Shown here: piece by piece, positions 53,445 through 63,188 of the stretch | Layout: each line of letters starts with the position of its first letter | Position numbering within the stretch: the stretch's first letter is position 1 | Assembly (NCBI RefSeq): GCF_014697575.1 | Contig: NZ_JACJSC010000002.1 | Location: forward strand, 124,001-188,000 | Origin: Planktothrix sp. FACHB-1365 | Lineage (GTDB): Bacteria; Cyanobacteriota; Cyanobacteriia; Cyanobacteriales; Microcoleaceae | Direction of reading: 5' to 3' | DNA length: 64,000 nucleotides | Program-made: the position numbers and the translations under genes | The notes under the pieces: model-generated | The model's database searches: none | The model's input: the letters and a program-made list of their open reading frames with translations, nothing else | Told to the model about the DNA's origin: nothing

Positions 53445-56400
53445 ATGTTAGCTCAATATCAAGTTGGTGGAAGTTTACAGAATAATGACCCAACCTATGT
53501 GGTTCGTTCCTGCGACCACCAACTTTATAACGCCTTAAAAGCCGGAGAATTTTGTTATGTGTTTAATTCTCGACAAATGGGCAAATCGTCTTTATTAGTC
53601 AGAACCAAGCATTTGCTTGAAAGCGAAGGATATTGTTGTGCTGTAATTGATATGACCCAAATTGGCAGTCAAGATACCACGCCGCTACAATGGTATAAAG
53701 GAATGATGATGGATTTATTGCGGGGATTTCAATGTTTTAGCAAACTCAATTTTAAAACCTGGTGGAATGAACAAGAGGGAATTTCTTTATTACAAAAATT
53801 TAATGAATTTTTAGAAATTTTATTAATTGAGCAATTTCCTGAACAAAATCTGTGTATTTTTATTGATGAAATTGATAGTTTTCTGAGTTTAAAATTTCCC
53901 ATTGATGATTTTTTTGCCTTGATTCGAGCTTGCTATAATCAACGAGCCATCAATCCCGCCTATAAACGCTTAACCTTTGCCTTATTTGGTGTAGCGACTC
54001 CCTCGGATTTAATCGCAGATAAAACCCGCACCCCGTTTAATATTGGAACTGCCATTAATTTAACCGGATTTACCTTAGAAGAAGCGACTCCATTAGCTGA
54101 AGGATTAATCCAAGTTCTTGAACAGCCTAAAGTGGTTCTGCAAGAGGTGTTAAACTGGACAAACGGGCAACCTTTTTTAACCCAAAAGTTATTAAAATTA
54201 TTACTGTTAAATTACGAGCAAAATTTTGATTTTATAGCTGAAAATAGTTTGAATCTTTGGATCAAAAAAATCCTGCGATCGCAAATGATTGAAAAATGGG
54301 AATCTCAAGACGAACCCGAACACCTCAGAACCATCCGAGATCGGCTAATTCATAACCCCAAAAATGCAGGCAGATTGTTAGGAATTTACCAAACGATTCT
54401 GCAAGGGAAAGACATTGAAACCAATGATAGTCGGGAACAAATTGAATTATTCTTATCCGGTTTAATGATTAAAGATCAGGGATATTTAAAAGTTAGAAAC
54501 TTAATTTATCAAGAAGTCTTTAATTTAGAGTGGGTACAAGAACAATTAGCGAAACTCCGCCCCTATTCTCAAACCTTTGACGCTTGGATTGCATCGGGTC
54601 AACAAGATGAATCCCGTTTATTAAGAGGACAAGCCTTAAAAGATGCTCAACTTTGGTCACACGGGAAAAGTTTAAGCGATTTAGATTATAATTTTCTCAG
54701 TGCATCCCAAAATATTGATTATCAAGAAAGCCAACAAAAATTAGAACTCGAACGAGCTAAAGCAATTGAAGCGCAGTTTATTGAAGAACAAAAAAATACC
54801 CGATTACAAAGATTATTATTAGGAGCGATTAGTCTGGCATTTTTCCTGTCTTCTAGCTTAGGATTCTTGGCATTTCAACAATATAAAAAAGCTCGAATTA
54901 GTAATAGAGAAGCTAGAATTAGCGAAATTAAAGCCTTAGTATCCTCTTCTCAAGGTTTATTTGCCTCCAATCACCAATTAGACGCGATGATTGATGCCAT
55001 TAAAGCCAAACGCAGATTAGATAGTTTAGGAAATGTCGATGGTCAAACCCAAGAAAATGTAGAAATTGCCTTAAGAAAAACCGTTTATGGAACCAACGAA
55101 TTTAACCGTTTAATCGGCCATAAAGGTGTTTTGTTGGGTGTGGCAATTAGTCCTAACGATCAATTGATTGCCACTGCCAGTATGGATCATACGGTTAAAA
55201 TTTGGCAGCGAGATGGCAAGTTATTGCAAACCTTAAACCATCCTACAGCCGTGACTCGCTTGGCTTTCAGTCCTGATAGTCAACAGATTGTTTCAGGAAG
55301 TTTAGATGGGACGGTTCAACTTTGGCGAGTTGATGGGAGTTTAATTAAAACAATTCAAGCTCATCAAACCCCGGTGTGGGGAGTAGCGTTTAGTCCAGAT
55401 GGTAAACAAATTGCTTCTGCAAGTACAGATAAAACGATCAAATTATGGGATCTTAATGCCAAATTATTGCACACATTTCAAGGACATCAACTCCCCGTTT
55501 GGAATGTAGCATTTAGTTCCGATGGTCAAATGATTGCTTCTGCATCCCTGGATCAAACCGTGAAGCTTTGGAGTCTTGACGGTCGGTTACTTCACACCCT
55601 CAAAGGACATCAGAATGCGGTTTGGGATGTGGCGTTTTGTTCCCAAGGAAATTTACTGGTTTCAGGAAGTGGCGATCGCACCGCTAAAATTTGGAAAACT
55701 GACGGAACTTTAGTCAAAACACTTAATAGCAATGATGCTGTTATGGGGGTTGATTGTCGAGGTGAATATATTGCTACGGGAGGCAAAGATAATCAGGTAA
55801 AAGTTTGGCACATTGATGGAACTTTTATTCGAGACTTAAAGCAACATAATTCAGCCATTCGAGATATTGCCATGAGTTCTGATGGTTTGATGATAGCCTC
55901 CGCAAGTGTCGATCGCACTGTCAAACTTTGGAAACGCAATCAATATCTGTTAAAACCCCTTTACGATCATAAAGATACCATTTGGGATATTGCCACCAGT
56001 CCTGATGGTAAATTATTTGCGACCGCCAGTGAAGATAATACTCTGAAACTATGGTACACGGATGGCAAATTGTGGCAAACTGTTGAACAACCTCAATCTA
56101 GTTTTCGCGCTGTAATTTTCAGTCCAGATAGTCGTTTAATGGTGACAGGGAGTAATAACTATACGGTACAACTTTGGGATGTTAGCAATCGAGATCAATC
56201 TCCGGTTAAACTGTTGCGAACATTTAAAGGACATCAGGCTACTGTTTTTGCCCTGGCGATCGCTCCTAATGGCAAAACCATCGCTACAGCAGGAGATGAT
56301 CGAACGATTAAAATTTGGAATTTAGATGGCAAACTTTTGCATAATATTAAGGCTCATCAGGAAAGAATCGGAGGATTAGCCTTTAGTCGGGACGGTCAAC

Positions 56401-56948
56401 TCCTGGTTTCTAGCAGTCAAGATGGTACTGTGAAACTTTGGCAAGCTGATGGTAAACCCGTGAAAACTTTGAGAAATTCAAAAGCGGCTTGTTGGGGAGT
56501 TGCGTTTAGTCCTCAAGGAAATCTCATCGCTTCTGTCTGTCAAGATCGCAATCTGAAACTGTGGAAACTAGATGGAACATTACTGAAAACGATTCAAACA
56601 GAGAGGGAGAATTTAACGGAAATTGCTTTTAGTCCTGACGGTCAAATTATCGCCATAGGAAGTCTTGATAGTCAGGTGGAATTATGGAGTTTAGAGGGAA
56701 AATTACTCAAGTCTTTACCCGGAGATCAAGGATGGGTAATGACTCTGGCTTTTACTGCGGATGGTAAATTCTTGATTTCTGGAGGAGATGATCGCCGGGT
56801 GATTTTGTGGGATGTCAATAAGATTCTTCACGTTAATGAATTAGAGTATGCTTGTAATTGGGTCAAGGATTATTTACGAACTAATATTGAAGTTGAAAAA
56901 AGCGATACGCCTAACGACACGCTACGAGATCGCTTATTATGTCCCTAG
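53445..56948 (+). CDS. Membrane AAA-like / 14 WD40-repeat protein, copy 2
   Basis: 1167 residues, the same order of parts as copy 1: AAA-like domain with NSRQMGKSSLL and LCIFIDEID, coiled coil, one helix (LLLGAISLAFFLSSSLGFLAF near 458-480), 14 WD40 repeats (about 554-1125) and the YACNWVKDYLRTN cap. Relative to copy 1 the linker is reorganised (a shorter coiled coil and an added NREARISEIK repeat), and there is a 10-residue insert before the terminal LLCP. Blocks of nearly identical DNA (for example around WD repeat 5) next to diverged ones suggest gene conversion. The gap to copy 1 is 72 bp. Confidence 0.9.
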   Translation: MLAQYQVGGSLQNNDPTYVVRSCDHQLYNALKAGEFCYVFNSRQMGKSSLLVRTKHLLESEGYCCAVIDMTQIGSQDTTPLQWYKGMMMDLLRGFQCFSKLNFKTWWNEQEGISLLQKFNEFLEILLIEQFPEQNLCIFIDEIDSFLSLKFPIDDFFALIRACYNQRAINPAYKRLTFALFGVATPSDLIADKTRTPFNIGTAINLTGFTLEEATPLAEGLIQVLEQPKVVLQEVLNWTNGQPFLTQKLLKLLLLNYEQNFDFIAENSLNLWIKKILRSQMIEKWESQDEPEHLRTIRDRLIHNPKNAGRLLGIYQTILQGKDIETNDSREQIELFLSGLMIKDQGYLKVRNLIYQEVFNLEWVQEQLAKLRPYSQTFDAWIASGQQDESRLLRGQALKDAQLWSHGKSLSDLDYNFLSASQNIDYQESQQKLELERAKAIEAQFIEEQKNTRLQRLLLGAISLAFFLSSSLGFLAFQQYKKARISNREARISEIKALVSSSQGLFASNHQLDAMIDAIKAKRRLDSLGNVDGQTQENVEIALRKTVYGTNEFNRLIGHKGVLLGVAISPNDQLIATASMDHTVKIWQRDGKLLQTLNHPTAVTRLAFSPDSQQIVSGSLDGTVQLWRVDGSLIKTIQAHQTPVWGVAFSPDGKQIASASTDKTIKLWDLNAKLLHTFQGHQLPVWNVAFSSDGQMIASASLDQTVKLWSLDGRLLHTLKGHQNAVWDVAFCSQGNLLVSGSGDRTAKIWKTDGTLVKTLNSNDAVMGVDCRGEYIATGGKDNQVKVWHIDGTFIRDLKQHNSAIRDIAMSSDGLMIASASVDRTVKLWKRNQYLLKPLYDHKDTIWDIATSPDGKLFATASEDNTLKLWYTDGKLWQTVEQPQSSFRAVIFSPDSRLMVTGSNNYTVQLWDVSNRDQSPVKLLRTFKGHQATVFALAIAPNGKTIATAGDDRTIKIWNLDGKLLHNIKAHQERIGGLAFSRDGQLLVSSSQDGTVKLWQADGKPVKTLRNSKAACWGVAFSPQGNLIASVCQDRNLKLWKLDGTLLKTIQTERENLTEIAFSPDGQIIAIGSLDSQVELWSLEGKLLKSLPGDQGWVMTLAFTADGKFLISGGDDRRVILWDVNKILHVNELEYACNWVKDYLRTNIEVEKSDTPNDTLRDRLLCP

Positions 56949-57085
56949 CTGATTTGTAGTGATTTATTCTTATAAAAAAAATTAGTAATAAACGGAAACC
57001 AACAAAAAACAAAATATTTTAGTTGAATTATCAATCCATTATACAATAGAAATAAGCGCGCCAATTGATCGAAATAAAGCCGAGA

Positions 57086-57912
57086 ATGCTTACTCAATAT
57101 CAAGTCGGTGGGAGCTTACATAATAATGATCCAACTTATGTGGTTCGTTCTTGTGATCATGAATTGTATCACGCTCTCAAATCTGGAGAATTCTGCTATA
57201 TTTTTAATTCCCGACAAATGGGCAAATCTTCTTTATTAGTCAGAACCAAACATCAACTCGAAACTGAAGGATATTGTTGTGCGGTTATCGATATAACCCG
57301 CATTGGAAGTCAAGATACCACTCCCTTACAATGGTATAAAGGAATGATCATGGATTTATTGCGAGGATTCGGGTGTTTTGGCAAACTGAATTTTAAAACT
57401 TGGTGGCAAGAACAAGAGGAAATTTCTTTAGTTCAAAAATTTAATGAATTTTTTAAAATTTTATTAATTGAGCAATTTCCTGAACAAAATCTCTGTATTT
57501 TTATTATGGAACTTTGCTGGCTACTTTTCCCACAGACAATGTAATCTTTGGTGTCGATTGTAGCGATAATGGTGAATATATTGCTACGGGTGGTAATGAT
57601 AATTCTGTCAAAATTTGGCAACCCGACGGAACTTTTCTGAAAACATTAAGCAAACACAATGGGGTTGTTCGGGATATTGCCTTCAGAAGTGATGGACTGA
57701 TGGCGGCTTCTGCCAGTGATGATGGTAGTGTCAAGCTTTGGCAACGGAATCAATCTTTGTTAAGACCCCTGTATGGCCACCAGGATACCGTTTGGGATAT
57801 TGCTACCAGTGCAGACGGTCAATTAATTGCTTCTGGCGGCGATAATTGGGTAAGGGATTATTTACGAACAAATATTAAAGTTGAAAAGATTGATCGCTCT
57901 TTATGCCAATAG
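57086..57912 (+). pseudogene. Decayed third copy of the AAA-like/WD40 gene with two internal deletions
   Basis: From ATG 57086 the frame reads as the first 138 or so residues of copies 1 and 2, down to LCIFI of the Walker B strand. There the DNA jumps into WD repeat 6 (DGTLLATF) and the frame shifts, so translation stops at 57544. The other frame (57514-57912) keeps repeats 6, 7 and part of 8, then jumps in frame from SGGDN to WVRDYLRTN, the terminal cap. About 1.9 kb and 0.7 kb are missing relative to the intact copies. Both junctions lie in sequence shared by the joined parts (ATG and GGAGATGAT-like stretches). Confidence 0.88.
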
Positions 57913-58015
57913 TAGAATTTTTACCGAAGTTAATAGATCAAGGATTAAATTGGGAATAATAAACCCAATTAAACAGATCTAATTTCCCCTAATTTTAACA
58001 GCAATTTAGAAAGTT

Positions 58016-58753
58016 TTAATCTTGAGATATAATCGGTTCTTCTACCAAATTTTCTAAGCCAATTGAGGTTAATAACTCCTTCCATTCTTTTAAAATTCGA
58101 GGATCTTGGGGTTTTTCCTGCCGCATTGATCCTAACATTGTTAGAGTTTCATACCAGAATTTATTTTGGGCATAAACCTCTATTTGTTCTAAAGGAGTTG
58201 TGGATTGTTCTAACTGATTGATTAACGCGGCTGTGGGTGTAACCCGTTGAATTGCTCCTTGCACATAATCATCTTCTGCCCTAATTTGGGGATTACAAAT
58301 AAAGGCAAATTGCCAATAATAGATCTTACCTACTTCTAAAGCGGGAGCATTTTGAGGCAGTTTAAACTTAATTATTCCAGGGGTTCCTGAAAGGGTTATT
58401 TTTTCTTTAAAAATCGCTTCTTCCTGATCATCTAAAAGAATAAATTCAGCTTGAGATTCACCATTCGATTGATAGGGAACATAAACCCAAAATGTCGGGT
58501 AGGCGGATAACGTTAAATCTATTTTACTATTAGGAATGATAGCCGTTAACGGTTTCGTGACGGCTGGACATCCTGTTCGACTCCCCGAACCTTCTCGGTT
58601 GTTATCTTCTTCTGTATCAGGGGGTGTAAATTCCGTTGCTACTTGCTGAGAATTTGAGGTATTTACTTGTGGAGTTACCGAGTTAAAATCGGCAAAAATA
58701 GACAATAAATGAATTGAAACAAAGGCGAACACTGTCAATTGAGTTAGATTCAT
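58016..58753 (-). CDS. DUF928 domain secreted protein
   Basis: 245 residues. A signal peptide (LTQLTVFAFVSIHLLSIFA) and a polar linker precede the DUF928 domain: LTLSAYPTFWVYVPYQ, AEFILLDDQEEAIFKEKI, VGKIYYWQFAFICNPQ and the helical LEVYAQNKFWYETLTML-like end. The family is cyanobacteria-specific and is repeatedly found with CHASE2/CHAT, DUF1822 and TPR genes, as here. Function unknown. The gene is 386 bp downstream of the CHAT-CHASE2 gene. Confidence 0.85.
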   Translation of the reverse strand: MNLTQLTVFAFVSIHLLSIFADFNSVTPQVNTSNSQQVATEFTPPDTEEDNNREGSGSRTGCPAVTKPLTAIIPNSKIDLTLSAYPTFWVYVPYQSNGESQAEFILLDDQEEAIFKEKITLSGTPGIIKFKLPQNAPALEVGKIYYWQFAFICNPQIRAEDDYVQGAIQRVTPTAALINQLEQSTTPLEQIEVYAQNKFWYETLTMLGSMRQEKPQDPRILKEWKELLTSIGLENLVEEPIISQD

Positions 58754-59139
58754 CGGAAATTTGGGATAGAAACCCCGTCCCTTCGACAGACTCAGGGCAA
58801 GCTCTTTTAGGACGGCTTTACATTGAAGAAATTTCGCTATATACTAGAGAAATAGTGTCAAAAATGAATGCTATTTTTAATACAAGAACGATCAAGAAAC
58901 CGGGTTTCTAATTCCAGCTTGATTTAAGTAACACAGGTTTCTTGAGAAACCCGGTTTCTGGGTTAGTCATGCTAGTCAAGAAACCGGGTTTCCAATTCCA
59001 GAGTTTCTTGAGAAACCCGGTTTCTGCGTTACTTATCTATTGCGAGTTATCGTAAACTTTATGCAAATACTACAAAAATTTATTGTAATACAATATTTAT
59101 AGGTTGTAAAGGGGAGGGATTCTCCGATTATAGACCTCA
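58754..59139. other. 386-bp repeat-rich gap
   Basis: It holds a doubled set of AAACCCGGTTT palindromes (58894-59029, listed separately) and an AT-rich remainder. There is also a CCCTTCGACAGACTCAGGG stretch near 58780, a motif I often see as a dispersed intergenic repeat. No gene is supported. Confidence 0.5.
58894..59029. repeat. Two tandem copies of a paired AAACCCGGTTT repeat
   Basis: Four palindromic cores (58894-58909, 58945-58959, 58978-58993, 59013-59029) alternate in orientation. The order CAAGAAACCGGGTTTC, ATTCCAG, TTTCTTGAGAAACCCGG is repeated twice, the second time with a shorter spacer. The cores can pair locally or with each other. Confidence 0.88.
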
Positions 59140-61422
59140 CTATTTCACTCGGATGAGCAGTGTTGATAATACCAACCCTAAACCGGGTGTTATTAAAGGA
59201 ACCCAAACTCCCTGAACTAAAAACAACCAACACACCCCATACAGCACGCCCGTAGCACTTGCTACAATCACCAGCAACCCTACTTGATCTCGAACGATCC
59301 AAGCTAACCCCCCACCCAACAACGACCACAAACTAATCCAGAGGAGTTCAACACTGATGGGCCAAACTGTGATTAATGCACGTCCATCTAATACAGCCGA
59401 TATAATTTGACTCACCATTTCTGCTTGTAAAAATAACCCAGGAACAGGTTTTTTGCTATAGGGAGTTGACCAAGATTCCCCTTTACCGGAACTTGCTGTC
59501 GTCCCAATCAAAACGATTTTATCTTGAATTAAATTAGGGTCTACTTTTTGATTTAAAACCTCTGTTACGCTTACAGATTTTGCCAATTTAACCGAGTTAC
59601 GATAATTTAATAAAATTTGAAACATTTTTATATTATTTTTAGAATAAAATCCGACTCGGATTAAGCGTTTAAAAAAGGTATTATTTAAAATAATTATATT
59701 TAGATTGTCACTCCGCTCCGGTTTAATCCCTTCATCGTCAAGATAATTGAATGCGACACGGGTACTAAATCCATATTGAGGATTACAGTTTTCAGAATCA
59801 TTAATATTTGTAAACAAAATTTGGCGACGTAATACCCCATCAGAATCAACTTGAATATCACTAAAACCAACCTGATCATTAATTGCATTTAGGGGGGGGT
59901 TAATTGCGTCTTTATCCTGATTTTTCCCTTTACAAATCACCATGACTTGCTTTGGGTTATCTATTAGGAATTGAGTAAAATCTTTACTACCTGGGGGTTT
60001 AGGATAATCTCGATAAAGATTTAACCCAATAACTCTCGGTTGATGACGTTGTAAGCTTTTTAAAACTTGGCTCAATTTTTGATCGGTAAGCGGCCATTCT
60101 CCGTTTAAATTTTGAATATCATTTTCGGTAGCTGTTACTAATAATAATCGTTTGTCCGGTTGTTCAGGAGGACGCGATCGCATTAATTGATCATAAGCGT
60201 GTAATTCCCAAAATTCAAACCCTCCTAAAAATCGAAACCCTATAATTAAGATTATAATCGATAAATTAACAGCTATAGGAAAAGAAGATAAAGATTTTAA
60301 TTTATTTTTAAACTGAGCTTTCTTCTGAGGAATTTGAGGTTTAAATTTTAAGGGTAAAACCGCCGGATTTTGACAAATAACAGGCAACCAACTCGCACAA
60401 GGAAACTGATTTTCCCGAATATATAATCGTTCCCTAGCTTCTCGAACTGACAAATAAAAAGAGTCTCCCGATATCAATTTTTGCAGAAAAAATTTGAGAA
60501 AATCATGTGCGACAGCATCCGCAACTGGTTCTCGCATTACAATCATTTGGGGAATATTTAATTGGGTAAGTTCCGTTGCAATTCCTAACCCATCACAGGA
60601 GTTAAAAATCGCTAAAGTTAACCCTCGCTCAATGGCTTTTTTAAACCCCGGTATTAAGTCTCTAACGGCGACTCGTTCTTGAGGATTAATCGCAAATTCT
60701 CCCGTTTCTTCGTGATCAAAACTACAACTATGTCCAGCAAAAAATAGAATATCCCATCCCTGTTGATTCCATAATTGTTCATCCAATTGTTCACGGGAAG
60801 GTTCAACTAAAAATACCGTTTCTACATTGGGTAATGTCGTCAATAATTGACGATCGGTATTCACATCAATGCCTCGACTATCTCCCAAAATCGCTAAAAT
60901 TCTTAGGTGAGTTTTAAGGGAATTTGAAGAAAATTGTTGATGATATTCTGGGGTACTTAAAGCGAATTCAGCTTGGGGATAATCTTGGAAAAATTGCCAC
61001 TGATGCCAAGGTAAACGGCGAACAGGAATATTATCGGTTTCTAAGATTAATTGAATGTTATCAGAAGGATGTAAAATTGAACGTAATTTTTGATCAATTT
61101 TTCTAAACTCAGGAGAATTTAACCAATTATTGAAATAGTTTTTATATTGCTGACAAATATCCCCAAATTCTACTTGAGAAACCTGAGTAATATCTTCAGT
61201 TTCTAATTCAATTCTCGGACGAAACGCTAAACTTTGATAGAGACTTTGATACATTAATTGCCAACGACGGGCGATCGCCATTAATTCTGAACAACTCGGT
61301 AAACTACCATTAAACTTCATCGGATAGGGATTTCCTGAGTCCCAAACCATCGCTGTGACCCCAGGAAAACCTGCGATTAAATCCCCTAACCCTAAGTTTA
61401 ACAATACAATTTTATCGGTCAT
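59140..61422 (-). CDS. CHAT protease-like / CHASE2 sensor membrane protein
   Basis: 760 residues. Residues 175-350 form a CHAT domain with the caspase-like dyad: ILFFAGHSCSF (His) and LAIFNSCDGLGIA (Cys). A first helix (FPIAVNLSIIILIIGFRFL, near 385) leads into an extracytoplasmic CHASE2 domain (HAYDQLMRSRPPEQPDKRLL, VIGLNLYRDYP, VLIGTTASSGKG, VPGLFLQAEMVSQII). Three C-terminal helices end the protein; no kinase or cyclase follows. An outside signal sensed by CHASE2 may control the intracellular CHAT peptidase (inference). It is in one run with DUF1822 and a sigma-like gene. Confidence 0.88.
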   Translation of the reverse strand: MTDKIVLLNLGLGDLIAGFPGVTAMVWDSGNPYPMKFNGSLPSCSELMAIARRWQLMYQSLYQSLAFRPRIELETEDITQVSQVEFGDICQQYKNYFNNWLNSPEFRKIDQKLRSILHPSDNIQLILETDNIPVRRLPWHQWQFFQDYPQAEFALSTPEYHQQFSSNSLKTHLRILAILGDSRGIDVNTDRQLLTTLPNVETVFLVEPSREQLDEQLWNQQGWDILFFAGHSCSFDHEETGEFAINPQERVAVRDLIPGFKKAIERGLTLAIFNSCDGLGIATELTQLNIPQMIVMREPVADAVAHDFLKFFLQKLISGDSFYLSVREARERLYIRENQFPCASWLPVICQNPAVLPLKFKPQIPQKKAQFKNKLKSLSSFPIAVNLSIIILIIGFRFLGGFEFWELHAYDQLMRSRPPEQPDKRLLLVTATENDIQNLNGEWPLTDQKLSQVLKSLQRHQPRVIGLNLYRDYPKPPGSKDFTQFLIDNPKQVMVICKGKNQDKDAINPPLNAINDQVGFSDIQVDSDGVLRRQILFTNINDSENCNPQYGFSTRVAFNYLDDEGIKPERSDNLNIIILNNTFFKRLIRVGFYSKNNIKMFQILLNYRNSVKLAKSVSVTEVLNQKVDPNLIQDKIVLIGTTASSGKGESWSTPYSKKPVPGLFLQAEMVSQIISAVLDGRALITVWPISVELLWISLWSLLGGGLAWIVRDQVGLLVIVASATGVLYGVCWLFLVQGVWVPLITPGLGLVLSTLLIRVK

Positions 61423-61493
61423 TCTATCTCTGGTTTTACAGTCTTAATTCAAGTATAATTTGTAGAGACATTATACACAACATCTCTACAAGT

Positions 61494-62441
61494 TTAAATT
61501 TGAAACGCCTCAGTAACAGCAACTTCACCGAACACTACTCGGATTTGAAACCGTTCTCCGGGTTGTCCTTTAAACCGAGGAAGTTGAATATAATTATCCT
61601 GTAAACGAGATGGAACTTCCTGCATGATTTCTTGGGATTCTCCGAGTAAAATTAACCGAACCCCAGGGGGTAAATACAATTGATTTTCCATCGGATACAG
61701 TCGAACTCTCACCGCAAATCTGCCATCGGATTCTATATTAAAAGCGACTAATAAAGCAACCGTTATTTGTCCTAATTGTACTCCCAAATCGATTAATTTT
61801 GCCGCTTGAGTTATTTCCTCTCGATCTCCCGATAAACTCCGTATAGCAAACGCCTGTTGTTCATCGGTAAGATCGGATGAAATGAATTGCCATCCGGCTT
61901 CAAAAACATCAGCCAACCACAAACTTAACTGGGCAGGTTTAATCGGAAATTCTAATCGTTGTAATACGTTTAAATCCGAAAAAAAATCTTCAAAAGGTCG
62001 AAATTGTGTTAAAGGAATTTCTTCTTGATTCACCTGTTTAACAAATCCTATAATTTCCGCTTCTTTTAAAGAATCAAAAATCCTGATAGCCACATAACCA
62101 ATGCGATTTGTCCAGACTTCCGCCGGAACAAAACAACTTTGCTCTTGTTCTCGTACAGGACGACATTCTAAACGACCCTTTCCAGTGAGTTTTAAATCCG
62201 CAATATTGCTCCCTAATTGACAAATTGGATTCCAACTATCGCTGGTGTTAAGTTCAGTGGAAATTTCCATCCATTGTAAATAAGTATTCACGATCCAAAC
62301 TGCTAAAGTATTAAAATAAACTTGCTCTCGTTTAGCAGGAGTTGGATGTTGTCGGGCAAACTGTCGCGCTTGTTCGTGGGCGGTTTGCGGAATCAACATT
62401 GGTAAGGTTTGATTGTCAAGATGAAAACGATTATTGACCAT
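61494..62441 (-). CDS. DUF1822 family protein
   Basis: 315 residues without signal peptide or helices. Typical parts are FARQHPTPAKREQVYFNTLA and TYLQWMEISTELNTSDSW at the start, AGWQFISSDLTDEQQAFAIR mid-way and QLGQITVALLVAFNIESDGR later. DUF1822 proteins are cyanobacterial, of unknown function, and recur beside CHASE2/CHAT proteins. Gaps of 48 bp upstream and 71 bp downstream fit an operon. Confidence 0.85.
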   Translation of the reverse strand: MVNNRFHLDNQTLPMLIPQTAHEQARQFARQHPTPAKREQVYFNTLAVWIVNTYLQWMEISTELNTSDSWNPICQLGSNIADLKLTGKGRLECRPVREQEQSCFVPAEVWTNRIGYVAIRIFDSLKEAEIIGFVKQVNQEEIPLTQFRPFEDFFSDLNVLQRLEFPIKPAQLSLWLADVFEAGWQFISSDLTDEQQAFAIRSLSGDREEITQAAKLIDLGVQLGQITVALLVAFNIESDGRFAVRVRLYPMENQLYLPPGVRLILLGESQEIMQEVPSRLQDNYIQLPRFKGQPGERFQIRVVFGEVAVTEAFQI

Positions 62442-62489
62442 AAATTAAAGACTCCAAATTTTTGATCATCACTCCTAAATTTCCTCTTA

Positions 62490-63137
62490 TTATAGATATC
62501 CCTCAGCCTCGCCAAATTTACGCAAATATTTTGTACAATTTCGTTCATAAAAACTGCTGAGGGTAGAAACGGGTAAACCCAATTCTTGAGATAAGTCTTT
62601 CCAATTGGTTTCTGGGGGTAAACGTCGTAAAATAAGCAGTTGACAGGTAACATCCTTTCGTCCGCGAATATGATGATTGCGTAACTCCCCAGTAACATCA
62701 CTTTCCGCCCATTTTCGCACCGTTTCTAACATGGGTGGAACATCTTCAGGAGCTTTGAGAGTTTCTAAAATATTAATCAATTGATTTTCAACTAAAATTT
62801 CATTCGATATCATCCGATTAGTTTGTTGTTCGATTTTACTTTTCTCATTATGTAAAACCCATTTTAGATGGTTATTCAGCCAAGTAATAACACTACTTAA
62901 TTCGGAATTATAACATTTACCTGTAGCCGATTCACATAAATTTAAACAAAAAAATAACCAGGTTTTCTGCCATGCGTCTGCATAATAAGATGTATTTTCC
63001 TGCCAAAGTTTACCTGATTTTTGAATGACCCGATAAATTTGGGTTAAACCTCGCTGACGTTCTACGGTTTTCGGTGGAAATTGGCAAGTTTGAGCAATCA
63101 GTTGCTGCAAATTTTTATCAAATTCTGTTAAAGACAT
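62490..63137 (-). CDS. Sigma-70-like regulatory protein of the CHAT/DUF1822 cluster
   Basis: 215 residues. A helical region 2-like N-terminal half (WQKTWLFFCLNLCESATGK, ITWLNNHLKWVLH) and a region 4-like HTH at the end (HHIRGRKDVTCQLLILRRLP, DLSQELGLPVSTLSSFYERN, CTKYLRKFGEAEGYL) resemble the sigma-like proteins that cyanobacteria carry in front of DUF1822 genes. Conserved promoter-melting residues of region 2.3 are not obvious, so it may not be a canonical sigma factor. It is the first gene of the run and divergent from the TPR gene, with 51 bp between the start codons. Confidence 0.7.
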   Translation of the reverse strand: MSLTEFDKNLQQLIAQTCQFPPKTVERQRGLTQIYRVIQKSGKLWQENTSYYADAWQKTWLFFCLNLCESATGKCYNSELSSVITWLNNHLKWVLHNEKSKIEQQTNRMISNEILVENQLINILETLKAPEDVPPMLETVRKWAESDVTGELRNHHIRGRKDVTCQLLILRRLPPETNWKDLSQELGLPVSTLSSFYERNCTKYLRKFGEAEGYL

Positions 63138-63188
63138 CTCAAATTAGACTAGGATTAATTTTGAGGTCAGAATTAATTATAAACAAGT

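Noticed and set aside
57514-57912. Independent small WD40 gene
   Set aside because: It continues the decayed third AAA/WD40 copy after a frame-shifting deletion; its first codons belong to the broken Walker B region, so it is treated as part of the pseudogene.
62393-62701. A 102-residue minus-strand frame between DUF1822 and the sigma-like gene
   Set aside because: It overlaps both well-supported genes in another frame and has no family resemblance.
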